DNA of 64,000 nt from Thiohalocapsa sp. ML1 (GTDB taxonomy: Bacteria > Pseudomonadota > Gammaproteobacteria > Chromatiales > Chromatiaceae): contig NZ_JABX01000034.1 in NCBI RefSeq assembly GCF_001469165.1, forward strand, positions 1 to 64,000, in the 5' to 3' direction. The notes under the pieces were generated by a model, which was given only the letters and a program-made list of their open reading frames with translations, was not told the DNA's origin and did not search any database. The position numbers were made by a program, and so were the translations under genes. This document shows, one piece after another, positions 27,549 to 37,200 of this stretch (its first letter is position 1; every line of letters starts with the position of its first letter).

Positions 27549-28565
27549 TCAGACCATCACGCCGGGCGCGAAGCTGTAGCTGTCGATGATGTTGACGTAG
27601 TTGGCGCGCTCGAATTCCGCCGGGTTCGGCACCGCCAGCGCGCTGACGCGGCCGCGGAAGTCCGCGACGGACTCGAAACTCTGGGACTCCATCCACTGCT
27701 CAATGCCCTTCAGCACCACGCCCACGTGTCCCGCGCCGTGGCGGAGCAGGGAGCTGCACAGATGCACGACGTCGGCGCCGGCAAGCAGCAGCTTGACGGC
27801 ATCGTCGGGCGTGTGCACGCCGCCGGTGGCGCCTAAGGACAGGTTGTCGATGCGCCCGTACAGGATCGCGATCCAGCGCATCGCGAGCAGCGCCTCGGCC
27901 GACGTGGACGGATGCAGGCTCGGCTGCAGCCGCAGGCTGTCGGTGTTGATGTCCGGCTGGTAGAAGCGGTTGAACAGGCTCACGCCGTCGGCGCCGGCGC
28001 CGGCGAGGCGCTGCACCATGTTGCCGACGGAGCTGAAGCTCGGGGAGAGCTTCATGTTGATCGGGATGGAGATCGCGCCCTTCAGCGTGCGCAGGATCTC
28101 CACATAGCGATCTTCCACCGCGTCGCCGGACTGGTTGATGTCCGCGGCGACGTAGTAGACGTTGAGCTCCAGCGCATCCGCGCCGGCCTGCTCCAGCTCT
28201 TTGCCGTGCTCCACCCAGCCGGACGGCGTGACGCCGTTCAGGCTCGCGATGATCGGGATGTCCAGCGCCTCCTTGAGCTTGCGCAGGTTCTCCAGGTAGG
28301 GCTCGGTGCCGGTGCTGAAGTCCTGCCAGGCAGGCAGGAAGCCGTCGTCGGCCTCGGCGAAGCCCGTGTCCTGCTGGTTCAGGAAGCGGTTCATCGACTC
28401 CGTCTCGGCGGTGATGGCCTCCTCGAACAGCGAGTACATGATGATGGCCGCCGCGCCAGCGTCTTCGAGCTTCTTGGACTGATCGACGCTTTTGGACAGC
28501 GGCGACGAGGATGGCACGAGCGGGTTTTTGAGGTCGAGGCCGAGGAATTTGGTGGATAGATCCAT
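27549..28565 (-). CDS. Dihydroorotate dehydrogenase-like flavoprotein
   Basis: 338 residues, a TIM-barrel FMN protein of the DHOD/PreA class: MDLSTKFLGLDLKNPLVPSS start, ELNVYYVAAD, INMKLSPSFSSVGNMVQRL and RIDNLSLGATGGVHTPDDAVKLLLAGADVVHLCS for phosphate binding. It is commonly encoded beside pyruvate:ferredoxin oxidoreductase, as here, and so may use ferredoxin-linked electrons rather than act in pyrimidine synthesis (inference). I chose the ATG at 28565; the longer frame upstream is encoded by GTACTCC repeats. Confidence 0.85.
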   Translation of the reverse strand: MDLSTKFLGLDLKNPLVPSSSPLSKSVDQSKKLEDAGAAAIIMYSLFEEAITAETESMNRFLNQQDTGFAEADDGFLPAWQDFSTGTEPYLENLRKLKEALDIPIIASLNGVTPSGWVEHGKELEQAGADALELNVYYVAADINQSGDAVEDRYVEILRTLKGAISIPINMKLSPSFSSVGNMVQRLAGAGADGVSLFNRFYQPDINTDSLRLQPSLHPSTSAEALLAMRWIAILYGRIDNLSLGATGGVHTPDDAVKLLLAGADVVHLCSSLLRHGAGHVGVVLKGIEQWMESQSFESVADFRGRVSALAVPNPAEFERANYVNIIDSYSFAPGVMV

Positions 28566-28616
28566 GGGGTGCTCCGGCTGAAGATGGGATGTGGGCGTGA
28601 TCGAAAGGCTTTCGGA

Positions 28617-28706
28617 GAGTACGGAGTACGAAGTACGAAGTACGGGAAAGCCCACGTACTCCGTACCCCGTACTCCGTACTTCTTCTCCGTACTCCGTAC
28701 TTCTTC
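28617..28706. repeat. GTACTCC / GAAGTAC inverted and direct repeat array
   Basis: Left: GTACGGAGTACGAAGTAC units. Right: three copies of GTACTCCGTAC separated by CCC or TTCTTCTCC. The halves are complementary, so the transcript from nifJ into the DHOD-like gene can form a strong hairpin. It fills the 143-bp space between the two genes. Confidence 0.8.
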
Positions 28707-28708
28707 GG

Positions 28709-31700
28709 CTACTCCGCCTTCTCGACCGGCTTCTCGGCCTTCTGCCAAGCGATGTGCGCGAGCTGCTCGTAGAGCGAGTATTTGCTCTCAACGTGCTTCT
28801 GCGCGAGCTTCAGGAAGCCCTCGGCCACGTCCGGGTGGGTGCGGTTCAGCACGCTGAAGCGGGTCTCGCTCGCGAGGTAGTCGCGATACGGGATGCTCGG
28901 CCGCTTGCTGTCGATGGACAGCGGGTTCTCGCCCACTTCTAGCTTGCGCGGATCATAGCGGAACAGCGGCCAGTGGCCGGAGTTGACGGCCATGTCCTGC
29001 TGGCGCAGGTTGTTCGACATGTCCACGCCGTGGGCGATGCAGGGCGAGTAGCAGATGATGAGCGACGGCCCCGGATAGGACTCCGCCTCCAGGAAGGCAC
29101 GCACGGTCTGGATATCCTTGGCGCCGAAGGCCACCTGCGCGACATAGACGTTCTCGTAGGCCATGGCCATCATCGCCAGGTCTTTCTTGAACGTGGCCTT
29201 GCCGCCCGCCGCGAATTTGGCCACCGCGCCGAGCGGCGTCGCCTTGGACTTCTGGCCGCCGGTGTTGGAGTACACCTCGGTGTCGAGCACCAGCAGATTC
29301 ACGTCGCGGCCGGTGGAGAGCACGTGGTCGACGCCGCCGTAGCCGATGTCGTAGGCCCAGCCGTCGCCGCCGACGATCCAGACGCTGCGGCGCACCAGAT
29401 GCTCGTAGACGCCGAGCAGCGACGGCACCTCCGGCGCGTTGATGCTCGCGAGCTTCTCCTTCAGCGCCGCCACGCGCTCGCGCTGCTCGAAGATGCCGGC
29501 CTCCGTGGTCTGGTCGGCGTTGAGGATGGCGTCGGCGAGATCGGTGCCGATCTTGTCGGCGAGCTGCCGGACATACTCGCGCGCCTGATCGTTCTGCTTG
29601 TCCACCGCGAGCCGCAGGCCCAGGCCGAACTCCGCCGTATCCTCGAACAGCGAGTTGTTCCAGGTCGGGCCGCGGCCGTGCGAGTCCGTCGTGTACGGCG
29701 TCGTCGGCAGGTTGCCGCCGTAAATCGACGAGCAGCCGGTGGCGTTGCCGATGAGCATGCGGTCACCGAAGAGCTGCGAGGCGAGCTTCACATAGGGCGT
29801 CTCGCCGCAGCCGACGCAGGCGCCCGAGAACTCGAACAGCGGCTGCATCATCATCGCGTGCTTGATCTTGGTGCCGTCGAGCTTGGTGCGGTCGTACTCG
29901 GGCAGAGACAGGAAGAAGTCCCAGTTCGGCACCTCGATGTCGTGGCGCTCCTCCGCGGGCTTCATGTTCAGCGCCTTGCGCTGCGGGTCCTTGCGGTCGC
30001 GGATGGGGCAGACCTCGACGCAGAGGCCGCAGCCGGTGCAGTCGTCCGGAGCCACCTGATAGGTGACGTGGTAGTCGGACGGGAAGTCCTTGCCCTTGAT
30101 CGGCATGTGCTGGAAGGACGCCGGTGCGTCGTTGACGAGCTCGGCCGGGTACACCTTGGCGCGGATGGCCGCGTGCGGGCACACCAGCGGGCACTTGCCG
30201 CACTGGGTGCAGAGGTCCTCCTCCCACTGCGGCAGCTCCAGGGCGATGTTGCGCTTCTCGAAACGTGTCGTGCCCGTGGGCCAGGTGCCGTCCGGGGGCA
30301 TCAGGCTCACCGGCAGCTCGTTGCCGCGGCCGGCGATGAGCGTGGCCGTGACGCGCTGCACGAAGTCCGGCGCGTTTGCCGGCACCACCGGTGGGCGCTC
30401 GAAGGTGCTGGTGGCCTGCGCCGGCACGTCCACCTGGTGCAGGCCGGCGAGGGTCGCGTCGATGGCGGCGTAGTTGCGCTCGAGCAGCTTCTGGCCCTTC
30501 ATGCCGTAGGTCTTCTTCACGGCATATTTGATCTGCGCGATGGCCTCGTCCTTCGGCAGGATGCCCGAGATCGCGAAGAAGCAGGTCTGCATGATGGTAT
30601 TGATGCGCCGGCCCATGCCCGTCTGCTCGGCGATGCGATACGCATCGACGACATAGAAGCTCAAGCCCTTGTCGATGAGCTGCTGCTGCATGGCCTTCGG
30701 CAGGTCGTCCCAGACCTTGTCCGGCGGCGTCGGCGAGTTGAGCAGGAAGGTGCCGCCCGCCTTCGCCTTTGCGAGCATGTCGTAGCGGGTGAGGAAGGTC
30801 GGCTGGTGACAGGCGACGAAGCTCGCCTCGTTGTCGCCGATGAGATACGTGCTGTTGATGGGCTTGGGGCCGAAGCGCAGGTGCGAAATGGTCACCGCAC
30901 CGGCCTTCTTGGAGTCGTACTCAAAGTAGCCCTGGCCAAAGTTGGGCGTTTCCTCGGCGATGATCTTGATGCTGTTCTTGTTGGCGGACACGGTGCCGTC
31001 GGAGCCCAGGCCGTAGAACATGCACTCGGTGACGCCGGCCGCCGCATCGGGCTTGAAGCTCGGGTCCCAGTCCAGGCTGGAATGGCTCACGTCGTCGATG
31101 ATGCCGACGGTGAACTTGTTCTTCGGCTGGTCCTTGGACAGTTCATCGAGCACGGCCTTGACCATGGCCGGGGTGAACTCCTTGGAGGACAGGCCATAGC
31201 GACCGGCGAGCACCCGCGGCATCTGCGCCATGTTGCCTTCGGCCACGGCCTCGGCCAGCGCCGTGACGACGTCCTGATACATCGGGTCGCCGTTCGCGCC
31301 GGGCTCCTTGCAGCGGTCGAGCACGGCGAGCTTCTGTGTCGTGACCGGCAGCGCGGCGAGCAGGTATTTCGGGTCGAAGGGCCGGAACAGCCGGACCTTG
31401 ATCATGCCGACCTTCTCGCCCTGGTTGGCGAGGTGCTCCACCGCCTCCTCGGCGGCGCCGATGGCGGAGCCCATCAGCATGATGACGCGCTCGGCATCCG
31501 GTGCGCCGACGTACTCGAAGAGCTTGTACTGCCGGCCGGTGAGCCCTGCGAGCTTGTCCATCTGCGCCTGCACGATGTCCGGCACGGCGGCGTAGAAGGG
31601 GTTCACCGTTTCGCGGCCCTGGAAGTAGACGTCCGGGTTCTGCGACGTGCCGCGGATGATGGGGTGGTCCGGGTTCATCGCGCGCCGGCGGTGCGCCGTG

Positions 31701-32302
31701 ACCAGGTCCTCGTCGATCATTGCGCGGATGGTCTCGACGGGCAGCCGGTCGATCTTGACTACTTCGTGCGAGGAGCGGAAGCCGTCGAAAAAGTGCAGGA
31801 ACGGCACCCGGCTCTCCAGCGTCGCGGCCTGGCTGATGAGCGCGAAGTCCATGATCTCCTGCACCGACGCGGAGCAGAGCATGGCGTAGCCGGTGGCGCG
31901 CACGGACATCACGTCCGAGTGATCGCCGAAGATCGACAATCCCTGCGCGGCGAGCGAGCGGGCCGACACATGCAGTACCGTCGGCGTCAGCTCGCCGGCG
32001 ACCTTGTACATGGTCGGGATCATCAGGAGCAGGCCTTGGGAGGCCGTGAAGGTCGTGGACAGCGAGCCCGCCTGGAGCGCGCCGTGCAGCGCGGCGACGG
32101 CGCCGGCTTCGCTTTGCATCTCGATCACGTCCGGGACCGTGCCCCAGAGGTTCTTCTGGCCGAGCGACGACCACTCGTCGGACCACTCGCCCATGGGCGA
32201 GGCCGGGGTGATCGGGTAGATCGCGATGACCTCGTTGGTCAGGTGCGCGACATAGGCGGCGGCTTCGTTGCCGTCGAGGGTGACCATCTGGTTCTGCGAC
32301 AT
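28709..32302 (-). CDS. nifJ: Pyruvate:ferredoxin (flavodoxin) oxidoreductase
   Basis: A 1197-residue single-chain PFOR that interconverts pyruvate + CoA and acetyl-CoA + CO2 with ferredoxin or flavodoxin. Domain order is standard: pyrimidine-binding domain (AIYPITPASPMGEWSDEW), CoA/transketolase-type domain, two 4Fe-4S motifs (CTQCGKCPLVCPHAAI and CTGCGLCVEVCPIRD), then the thiamine-diphosphate domain with the proximal cluster (FSGACVGCGETPY), TGCSSIYGGNLPTTPY and GGDGWAYDIGYGG. The ATG at 32302 gives the family start MSQNQMVTLDGNEAAAYVAH. In purple bacteria it may serve carbon assimilation, fermentation or nitrogen fixation; no nif genes are nearby. Confidence 0.97.
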   Translation of the reverse strand: MSQNQMVTLDGNEAAAYVAHLTNEVIAIYPITPASPMGEWSDEWSSLGQKNLWGTVPDVIEMQSEAGAVAALHGALQAGSLSTTFTASQGLLLMIPTMYKVAGELTPTVLHVSARSLAAQGLSIFGDHSDVMSVRATGYAMLCSASVQEIMDFALISQAATLESRVPFLHFFDGFRSSHEVVKIDRLPVETIRAMIDEDLVTAHRRRAMNPDHPIIRGTSQNPDVYFQGRETVNPFYAAVPDIVQAQMDKLAGLTGRQYKLFEYVGAPDAERVIMLMGSAIGAAEEAVEHLANQGEKVGMIKVRLFRPFDPKYLLAALPVTTQKLAVLDRCKEPGANGDPMYQDVVTALAEAVAEGNMAQMPRVLAGRYGLSSKEFTPAMVKAVLDELSKDQPKNKFTVGIIDDVSHSSLDWDPSFKPDAAAGVTECMFYGLGSDGTVSANKNSIKIIAEETPNFGQGYFEYDSKKAGAVTISHLRFGPKPINSTYLIGDNEASFVACHQPTFLTRYDMLAKAKAGGTFLLNSPTPPDKVWDDLPKAMQQQLIDKGLSFYVVDAYRIAEQTGMGRRINTIMQTCFFAISGILPKDEAIAQIKYAVKKTYGMKGQKLLERNYAAIDATLAGLHQVDVPAQATSTFERPPVVPANAPDFVQRVTATLIAGRGNELPVSLMPPDGTWPTGTTRFEKRNIALELPQWEEDLCTQCGKCPLVCPHAAIRAKVYPAELVNDAPASFQHMPIKGKDFPSDYHVTYQVAPDDCTGCGLCVEVCPIRDRKDPQRKALNMKPAEERHDIEVPNWDFFLSLPEYDRTKLDGTKIKHAMMMQPLFEFSGACVGCGETPYVKLASQLFGDRMLIGNATGCSSIYGGNLPTTPYTTDSHGRGPTWNNSLFEDTAEFGLGLRLAVDKQNDQAREYVRQLADKIGTDLADAILNADQTTEAGIFEQRERVAALKEKLASINAPEVPSLLGVYEHLVRRSVWIVGGDGWAYDIGYGGVDHVLSTGRDVNLLVLDTEVYSNTGGQKSKATPLGAVAKFAAGGKATFKKDLAMMAMAYENVYVAQVAFGAKDIQTVRAFLEAESYPGPSLIICYSPCIAHGVDMSNNLRQQDMAVNSGHWPLFRYDPRKLEVGENPLSIDSKRPSIPYRDYLASETRFSVLNRTHPDVAEGFLKLAQKHVESKYSLYEQLAHIAWQKAEKPVEKAE

Positions 32303-32853
32303 GGGTACTTCCCGAAGTGAGGCTGGCTGCTGCTGGCGGCGGGTGCGCTGCTGGGGCGTCCGGCGGCGCGGCGACCGTTGCTTGGCCGGTGGACAAAAAC
32401 CTGCCGCGACTATAGCCCCATCGTCCCTATGGACCACTGATCTGCGTCCAAGCCGCCGCCGGAATCGCTGCCGGGCATGATCCGCGTCAGGGAAGTGTTA
32501 AAGCGTCCGATGGACAGCATTGGCGCAGCGTGGCCGATGCCGCCGCCGTGTCCCCTGTCAAGCGTCGGTGTGCGGTTTAGGCCCGGGCTTGCTTGCTGCT
32601 TTGCTTCGGCAATTCCGAACAAACAGCCGAAGAATCTTTGTTGCCGCTTTCGCCGTGTTTCCGAGCACGATCGGGCGCCGCACGACGACGAGCACGGCAA
32701 GCACCGCGGGATTCGTGCGCCGCCGTTTCTGCCGCCCGTGCCGGATCGGACGGAATGCGGTTGCCCGCCTGTGTTGCGCCCGGCAGGCGCGCCAGCCGCC
32801 GGGTGAATCAGACCCTTTTGCTTTCCGGGCACGGTGCGGTTAAGAAGCGCAGC
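32303..32853. other. 551-bp divergent spacer between nifJ and rimI
   Basis: GC-rich with no supported gene on either strand. It should hold the nifJ promoter, but I see no motif I can name with confidence. No match to repeat families A or B. Confidence 0.45.
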
Positions 32854-33330
32854 ATGGTTGCCGCCCCCCAGGACATGTCCGTTGCGCTCAGGGTCATGCG
32901 CGAGGAAGATCTCCCCGCCGTGCTCGCCTGCGAGCGTGCCGGTTACGTGTCGCCGTGGTCGGAGGCGATCTTTCGCGACTGCCTGCGCGTGCGCTACTGC
33001 TGCCTGGTGGCGCAGACGCGGGAGATGATCATCGGCCACGGCATCATGTCCGTCGCCGCCGGCGAGTGCCACCTGCTGAACATCTGCATCCATCCGCTGT
33101 TCCAGCGCCTCGGCATCGGCCGGCGGCTGCTGCGACGGCTGCTTGCCCTCGCGCGGCGGGAGGACGCGGACACGGCCTTTCTGGAGGTGCGGGTGTCGAA
33201 CCGAAGCGCCGTCGCCCTCTACCGCAGCGAAGGCTTCGATGAGATCGGCGTGCGCAAGGGCTACTACCCGAGCGCGGACAGGAACCCGTCGCGGCGCGAG
33301 GATGCGCTGATGATGGCAAGGGCGCTGTAG
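32854..33330 (+). CDS. rimI: Ribosomal-protein-alanine N-acetyltransferase RimI-like
   Basis: A 158-residue GNAT enzyme. MSVALRVMREEDLPAVLACER start region, HLLNICIHPLFQRLGIGRRLLRRLL carrying the acetyl-CoA-binding Q/RxxGxG/A motif, and FLEVRVSNRSAVALYRSEGFDEIGVRKGYYP, the RimI hallmark that ends in the YY..P signature. It acetylates the N-terminal Ala of ribosomal protein S18 in E. coli. The ATG at 32854 or 32875 could be used; the latter gives a length nearer the 148 residues of E. coli RimI. Confidence 0.9.
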   Translation: MVAAPQDMSVALRVMREEDLPAVLACERAGYVSPWSEAIFRDCLRVRYCCLVAQTREMIIGHGIMSVAAGECHLLNICIHPLFQRLGIGRRLLRRLLALARREDADTAFLEVRVSNRSAVALYRSEGFDEIGVRKGYYPSADRNPSRREDALMMARAL

Positions 33331-33399
33331 TCCCTGACCTGGGGTCAGCAAGCTGCCGTCCCGCCCCGACAAGGCGGCGCTTGCGGCTGAAGCACACGC

Positions 33400-34194
33400 C
33401 TAACGGACGCGCAACGTCAGTGCTTGCGGCGCAACGCCTGCCAGGCCCGTCACGGCCGTCAGCTCATAGCGCCCGGCACCTGGTGGCTCGAAGATTGCTA
33501 AGAAGACGCCGGGCTCCCGGGTCAGGTCGATGCCGTGCGCGTTGTTCAGCCCGAGACGTGGGTGCAGTACGGTCGCCTCGCCCCCACCGCCGCTTGCGAG
33601 CACATGGATTTCAGGGTCAATGCCTCGCTCCATAGGTGATCCGTAATCGCGTACACGCAGGCTCAGCAACACAGGCTCGCCAGCCCGGGGGCTGACCGGC
33701 ATCGCGCTGAGGGCAACAGTAAAGCGAGACTGTAAGTACAGGGTTGCACTCAGCGTCTTGCTTGTTGCACCAGCCGGATACCGTATGCGCAAAGCCCACT
33801 GGCCGGGCTCAGGATCCCGCAGCGGTTCGAATCCCACCAGGTCACCCCGTTCCGGGTGGTGGCGCGTGGCGCCTTCCAATACCAAGGGCGCCCCGGGGAC
33901 CTTGGTGGCAAGCACGGCACCTGTCGCCGACACGAGCGTCGCGCGGTAGTCCGACACGGGGCTCCGCAACTGCACGAGCAGGCGGCTGCCGGGCGTCGGC
34001 GGCACGATGAACGAAAGTGTCGCATCCGCGCTCCCGGCAGGCAGCTTTCGCTCAAGCACGAGAGGACTATCGCGCGTCAGTGTGGGGATGGGGTCGGAAT
34101 CTAGCTGCCCGTGCGCTTCTATTGACCCCGACGCGCCAAGCGCGACGACGAGGGCGACCATAATGGCGGGGCGACAACGCCCGACGCGGGGCAT
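33400..34194 (-). CDS. Secreted hypothetical protein (beta-rich)
   Basis: 264 residues from the ATG at 34194. The signal peptide core is IMVALVVALGASGSIEA with a cleavage site near EAHGQ. The mature part appears to be two Ig-like or prepilin-pro domain-like beta modules (VVQLRSPVSDYRATLVSATG-type strands and GVFLAIFEPPGAGRYELTAVTGLAG), as seen in uncharacterised exported proteins. No catalytic motif. It lies 70 bp downstream of the GGDEF gene on the same strand. Confidence 0.65.
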   Translation of the reverse strand: MPRVGRCRPAIMVALVVALGASGSIEAHGQLDSDPIPTLTRDSPLVLERKLPAGSADATLSFIVPPTPGSRLLVQLRSPVSDYRATLVSATGAVLATKVPGAPLVLEGATRHHPERGDLVGFEPLRDPEPGQWALRIRYPAGATSKTLSATLYLQSRFTVALSAMPVSPRAGEPVLLSLRVRDYGSPMERGIDPEIHVLASGGGGEATVLHPRLGLNNAHGIDLTREPGVFLAIFEPPGAGRYELTAVTGLAGVAPQALTLRVR

Positions 34195-34264
34195 CAGAGG
34201 TCGGCTCGTATTCGTTCTCACTGGACTATTGGGGTAATGGAATGACTGATCGGCAGCAACCGGC

Positions 34265-35713
34265 TCACAGACGCGAACAGCGATTGCGACCCTGCGCCTT
34301 GGCACTGTAGAGCGCCTGATCGACTCGCCGAAACAGGCTATCGATGCTGTCGTCGGGTGCGAATTGACTGACCCCGATGCTCACCGTCAGCCGCTCCACA
34401 TTGAAAAAGCGCGCATGTTCAACCGCCCGGCGCAGAGTTTCGGCAAGTCGGATGGCAGCGAGGCCCGTGGTTTCGGGGAGCAATAGTCCGAACTCTTCGC
34501 CACCCCAGCGCGCCAGCGCGTCGGAAAGGCGCAGTCGCCGGACGAGGATCTGCGCCAGCCGTTGCAAGACCTGATCCCCCATCGTATGGCCATGGGTATC
34601 ATTGATGGCCTTGAAGTTGTCGATGTCGAGCAGCAGCAATGCAAAGACCTGACCATGGCGCCGCGCGCGTTGGAGCTCGGCCCGCAGCCGTTCATCGAAG
34701 GCGCGCCGGTTCGGCAGCCCGGTCAGCGCATCCTGATACGCCTGGGCGTGCAGCGCCTGCTGGAGCTGGTCGCGCATCAGTGCCGCGCTGATGATGTCAG
34801 CCACGAGCCGCAACAGCCTTTGCTCGAACTCGCTCCAGCGCCTGCGCGTCTGCACGTCGTCCAACCCCAGTATGCCGTTCATGTGCTCGGCCTGCTCGGT
34901 CTCGAACAGCGGCATCGCGAGCATCGACTGAATTCCGCCTTCGTGGATGAGTCGCTGCTCTGCAGACGAAAGCCGAGCGATGTCGTTTTGGTTGATCCAG
35001 GCTGCCTGACGGGTTTGCGCGATCTCTGGCAACCAGGGATAGCGAGCAACCGAGAGTGCCTGCAGGTCATCGATTTGCGGCGCGATTCCCGACGCACACC
35101 ATTCATGGGTACAGGTCATGGTGAGACCGCCTGCGTCCATCTGGAACAGATAACAGCGGTGCGCGCCCAGGCAGGTACCGATACGTTGGAGCGCGGCATT
35201 GATCGCCGCATCAAGGATGGAAGCGTTGGTGGCCAGAAACAACCGCGAGATATCCCGCACCGCCTCTTCACAGGCGGTGCGCTGGGCCAAGGCCACGTTT
35301 GCCGCTTGGGCATCCCGAGCGTCGGTGAGATCCATCACGCTCCCTTCCCAGAGCGTGCCACCATTGGGCAATGGCTGCGGGAAGGATTCCACTCGCCAGC
35401 AGCGGGTTACGCCACGGACGACCCGCCCCTCCCAGCAAAAAGGCTGCGGCGCGGCGCAGCCCTCGCGATGGAGATCCTCGAACACTAGACGATCGTCCGG
35501 ATGCACGCGCTGGAAGATCGACCGTGCGTCGGCGAGGAACTGCTGCCGGGACAGATCGAGCATCTCCAGCAGCCGCTCCGTGACGAAGCAAACGCTGGCG
35601 TTGCCAGTTGCATCGACGCGCAGGAGGTACAAGGGGGCTGGGATGACCTCCGATGGTCGCGACGGGCAAGGCGTAGCGGCCAGGTCGGTTGGGTGCTGCT
35701 GAGACATGGCCAT
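34265..35713 (-). CDS. Diguanylate cyclase with PAS and GAF domains
   Basis: 482 residues. PAS-like domain (about 25-135), GAF domain (about 150-315) and GGDEF domain (about 322-482). The active-site motif is GGEEF (404-408), functional in known cyclases. The product-inhibition I-site RLSD sits at 395-398, exactly five residues before it. No membrane segment, so this is a cytosolic sensor making c-di-GMP. No neighbour shows its input signal. Confidence 0.92.
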   Translation of the reverse strand: MAMSQQHPTDLAATPCPSRPSEVIPAPLYLLRVDATGNASVCFVTERLLEMLDLSRQQFLADARSIFQRVHPDDRLVFEDLHREGCAAPQPFCWEGRVVRGVTRCWRVESFPQPLPNGGTLWEGSVMDLTDARDAQAANVALAQRTACEEAVRDISRLFLATNASILDAAINAALQRIGTCLGAHRCYLFQMDAGGLTMTCTHEWCASGIAPQIDDLQALSVARYPWLPEIAQTRQAAWINQNDIARLSSAEQRLIHEGGIQSMLAMPLFETEQAEHMNGILGLDDVQTRRRWSEFEQRLLRLVADIISAALMRDQLQQALHAQAYQDALTGLPNRRAFDERLRAELQRARRHGQVFALLLLDIDNFKAINDTHGHTMGDQVLQRLAQILVRRLRLSDALARWGGEEFGLLLPETTGLAAIRLAETLRRAVEHARFFNVERLTVSIGVSQFAPDDSIDSLFRRVDQALYSAKAQGRNRCSRL

Positions 35714-36035
35714 AAGCGTTCAGGCGATCTCTGATGGCGCCGACTTCGGCACCTGGGGTGCAAAGGCAAGTGAAGATACAAAAATAACCGGTACACTCGT
35801 CACAGCGGAGCCCAACGTTGCGCTAGCGCTATCGACGGTGGGCGGCATCGCACGACACACGGGTTGCACTTCGAGGGTTGCACTTCGAGGCCGCTTGAGC
35901 CAAATGCGGTTAGGGGGAACTTCAATTTCGATCCCGAATTCGACGTATGGCTGGCGGAGCGTGAGTGTTGGAGATGCGTATGTATCAGGTGTTTATGAAC
36001 GGTTCCGCACTGGTGATGCCGACCCAGGCGGCGAG
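35714..36035. other. Spacer with no supported gene
   Basis: An open plus-strand frame runs through here but lacks any motif and a plausible start context. There is a 14-bp tandem duplication of GGGTTGCACTTCGA at about 35861-35889, followed by CCGCTTGAGCCAAATGCGG, which faintly recalls a group II intron domain V stem. Not strong enough to call. Confidence 0.4.
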
Positions 36036-36195
36036 CATCGGCCGATAGCCTGCCGACGGGCTTGCCCCCCATGCGGGCAAGAACCCTGTGGCGCTCTGGC
36101 GAGTAGCACGGGTGCCCCCAAGGGTCCGAGGCCGTGCCGAGCCGGACTGTTAAGGATATGCCGCAAAACCAGGTAGATCTGCGCAAGGCTCCGCT
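36036..36195 (+). ncRNA. Degenerate group II intron-like RNA segment (copy 1)
   Basis: It contains GCGCTCTGGCGAGTAGCACG, then CCCC, GGGTCCGAGGCCGTGCCGAG and GACTGTTAAGGATA, the ordered blocks found in domain I of many bacterial group II introns. A second, longer copy at 57063-57480 shares these blocks with about 80 percent identity. No intron-encoded reverse transcriptase is present here, so this would be a dead fragment. Confidence 0.4.
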
Positions 36196-36493
36196 GGAAG
36201 CGGGTAGCTACGAAAAAGTGTGTAAGCGCGCGGGCGCGGGCGCTGGTGCGTCAGTCGCCCATGGCGGGGTGCCAGGTGACGATTGTCATGGACGCTGCCT
36301 GGGGCGCATGATGCGCCTGAGTGAAAGCATCGGGAAATGCTCGCCCGGCGGCTCGTTGCCCCGCGGCCAGGGGCGCCGCGGCCTGGGGCCCGGGCCAACA
36401 CCGAGCGCCCCCGGCAGCCGCGTCCCGCGCGGCGCGTCGGTTTCGATCCGGACAAGCCAACCGCGGCCATCGCGCCAGCAGGAGGAATAGCCC

Positions 36494-37141
36494 ATGTCCA
36501 ATCTCGCCGGCAAGGCCTATGGCATGAACGTCATCACGCCGATGCCGCCGTCGCGGACCTGGATCAACCGGTTGATCTTCATGGCCGCGCGGCTGCTGCC
36601 GAAGACGCTGTCGGGGCTGCTCGGCCTGTCGCTGATCCACTTCGCGCGCTGGTTCATCATCAAGCGCGAGCAGTGGCCGGACCTGGGCCAGGGGCCGGAG
36701 CGGCTGCGCCACGACTACATGTTCTTTTGCAGCAACTTCAACGGCACCTGGGATCAGTACATCGATGCCTTCGCGGACGGCATCCCGAGCGGACTCGATC
36801 TCTTCTGGTACTCCAGCATCAAGTATCCGTCCTCGATCCCGCTGACGCCGTTCAAGTCCTACATCGTCCACAACCAACTGGACACCCAGTACTACTACAA
36901 CGCCACCCCCGGCAGTGCGCAGCGCGACATCAAGGCGGCGCTGCGGGTCATGCACGCCCTGCGTGAGCTGGCGGCCAAGCATCCGGAGCAGACCCCGGCG
37001 GAGTTCGCCGCCGCCTATCGCGCCGCGCTGCGCAAGGTGCAGACGAGCTTCGGCGCCCCCGGTCTCGCGCCGGTGGCGAGCAACGCCACCTTCGACGCGG
37101 ACCGCAATCTGCTGCCGCTTACCGGGGCGCGCTGGGGCTGA
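36494..37141 (+). CDS. Unknown protein, first gene of the DyP/P450 operon
   Basis: 215 residues; GGAGG lies 9-13 bp upstream of the ATG. There is a hydrophobic stretch around residues 26-50 (LIFMAARLLPKTLSGLLGLSLIHFA). The core MFFCSNFNGTWDQYIDAFADGIPSGLDLFWYSS is followed by PFKSYIVHNQLDTQYYYNATPGSAQRDI. The FF.SNF.G.WDQY pattern is shared in weaker form with the next protein (YLFFGADIDA ... LRSYTDALWDTM), hinting at a common ferredoxin-like fold. Function unknown. It starts a run of four same-strand genes with short gaps. Confidence 0.75.
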   Translation: MSNLAGKAYGMNVITPMPPSRTWINRLIFMAARLLPKTLSGLLGLSLIHFARWFIIKREQWPDLGQGPERLRHDYMFFCSNFNGTWDQYIDAFADGIPSGLDLFWYSSIKYPSSIPLTPFKSYIVHNQLDTQYYYNATPGSAQRDIKAALRVMHALRELAAKHPEQTPAEFAAAYRAALRKVQTSFGAPGLAPVASNATFDADRNLLPLTGARWG

Positions 37142-37200
37142 GCACCGGCTCCATCCGGCGGGCCGCGCGCCCTTCACCCGCGTATTGACGAGGAGCCGAC

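Noticed and set aside
28973-32320. 1115-codon open frame antisense to nifJ
   Set aside because: It mirrors the high-GC third-position bias of nifJ, shows no family motif and is His/Gly/Val/Arg-rich; nifJ on the other strand is certain.
35706-36176. 156-codon plus-strand frame after the GGDEF gene
   Set aside because: No family motif, its start overlaps the divergent GGDEF start, and its 3' part runs through the group II intron-like segment.
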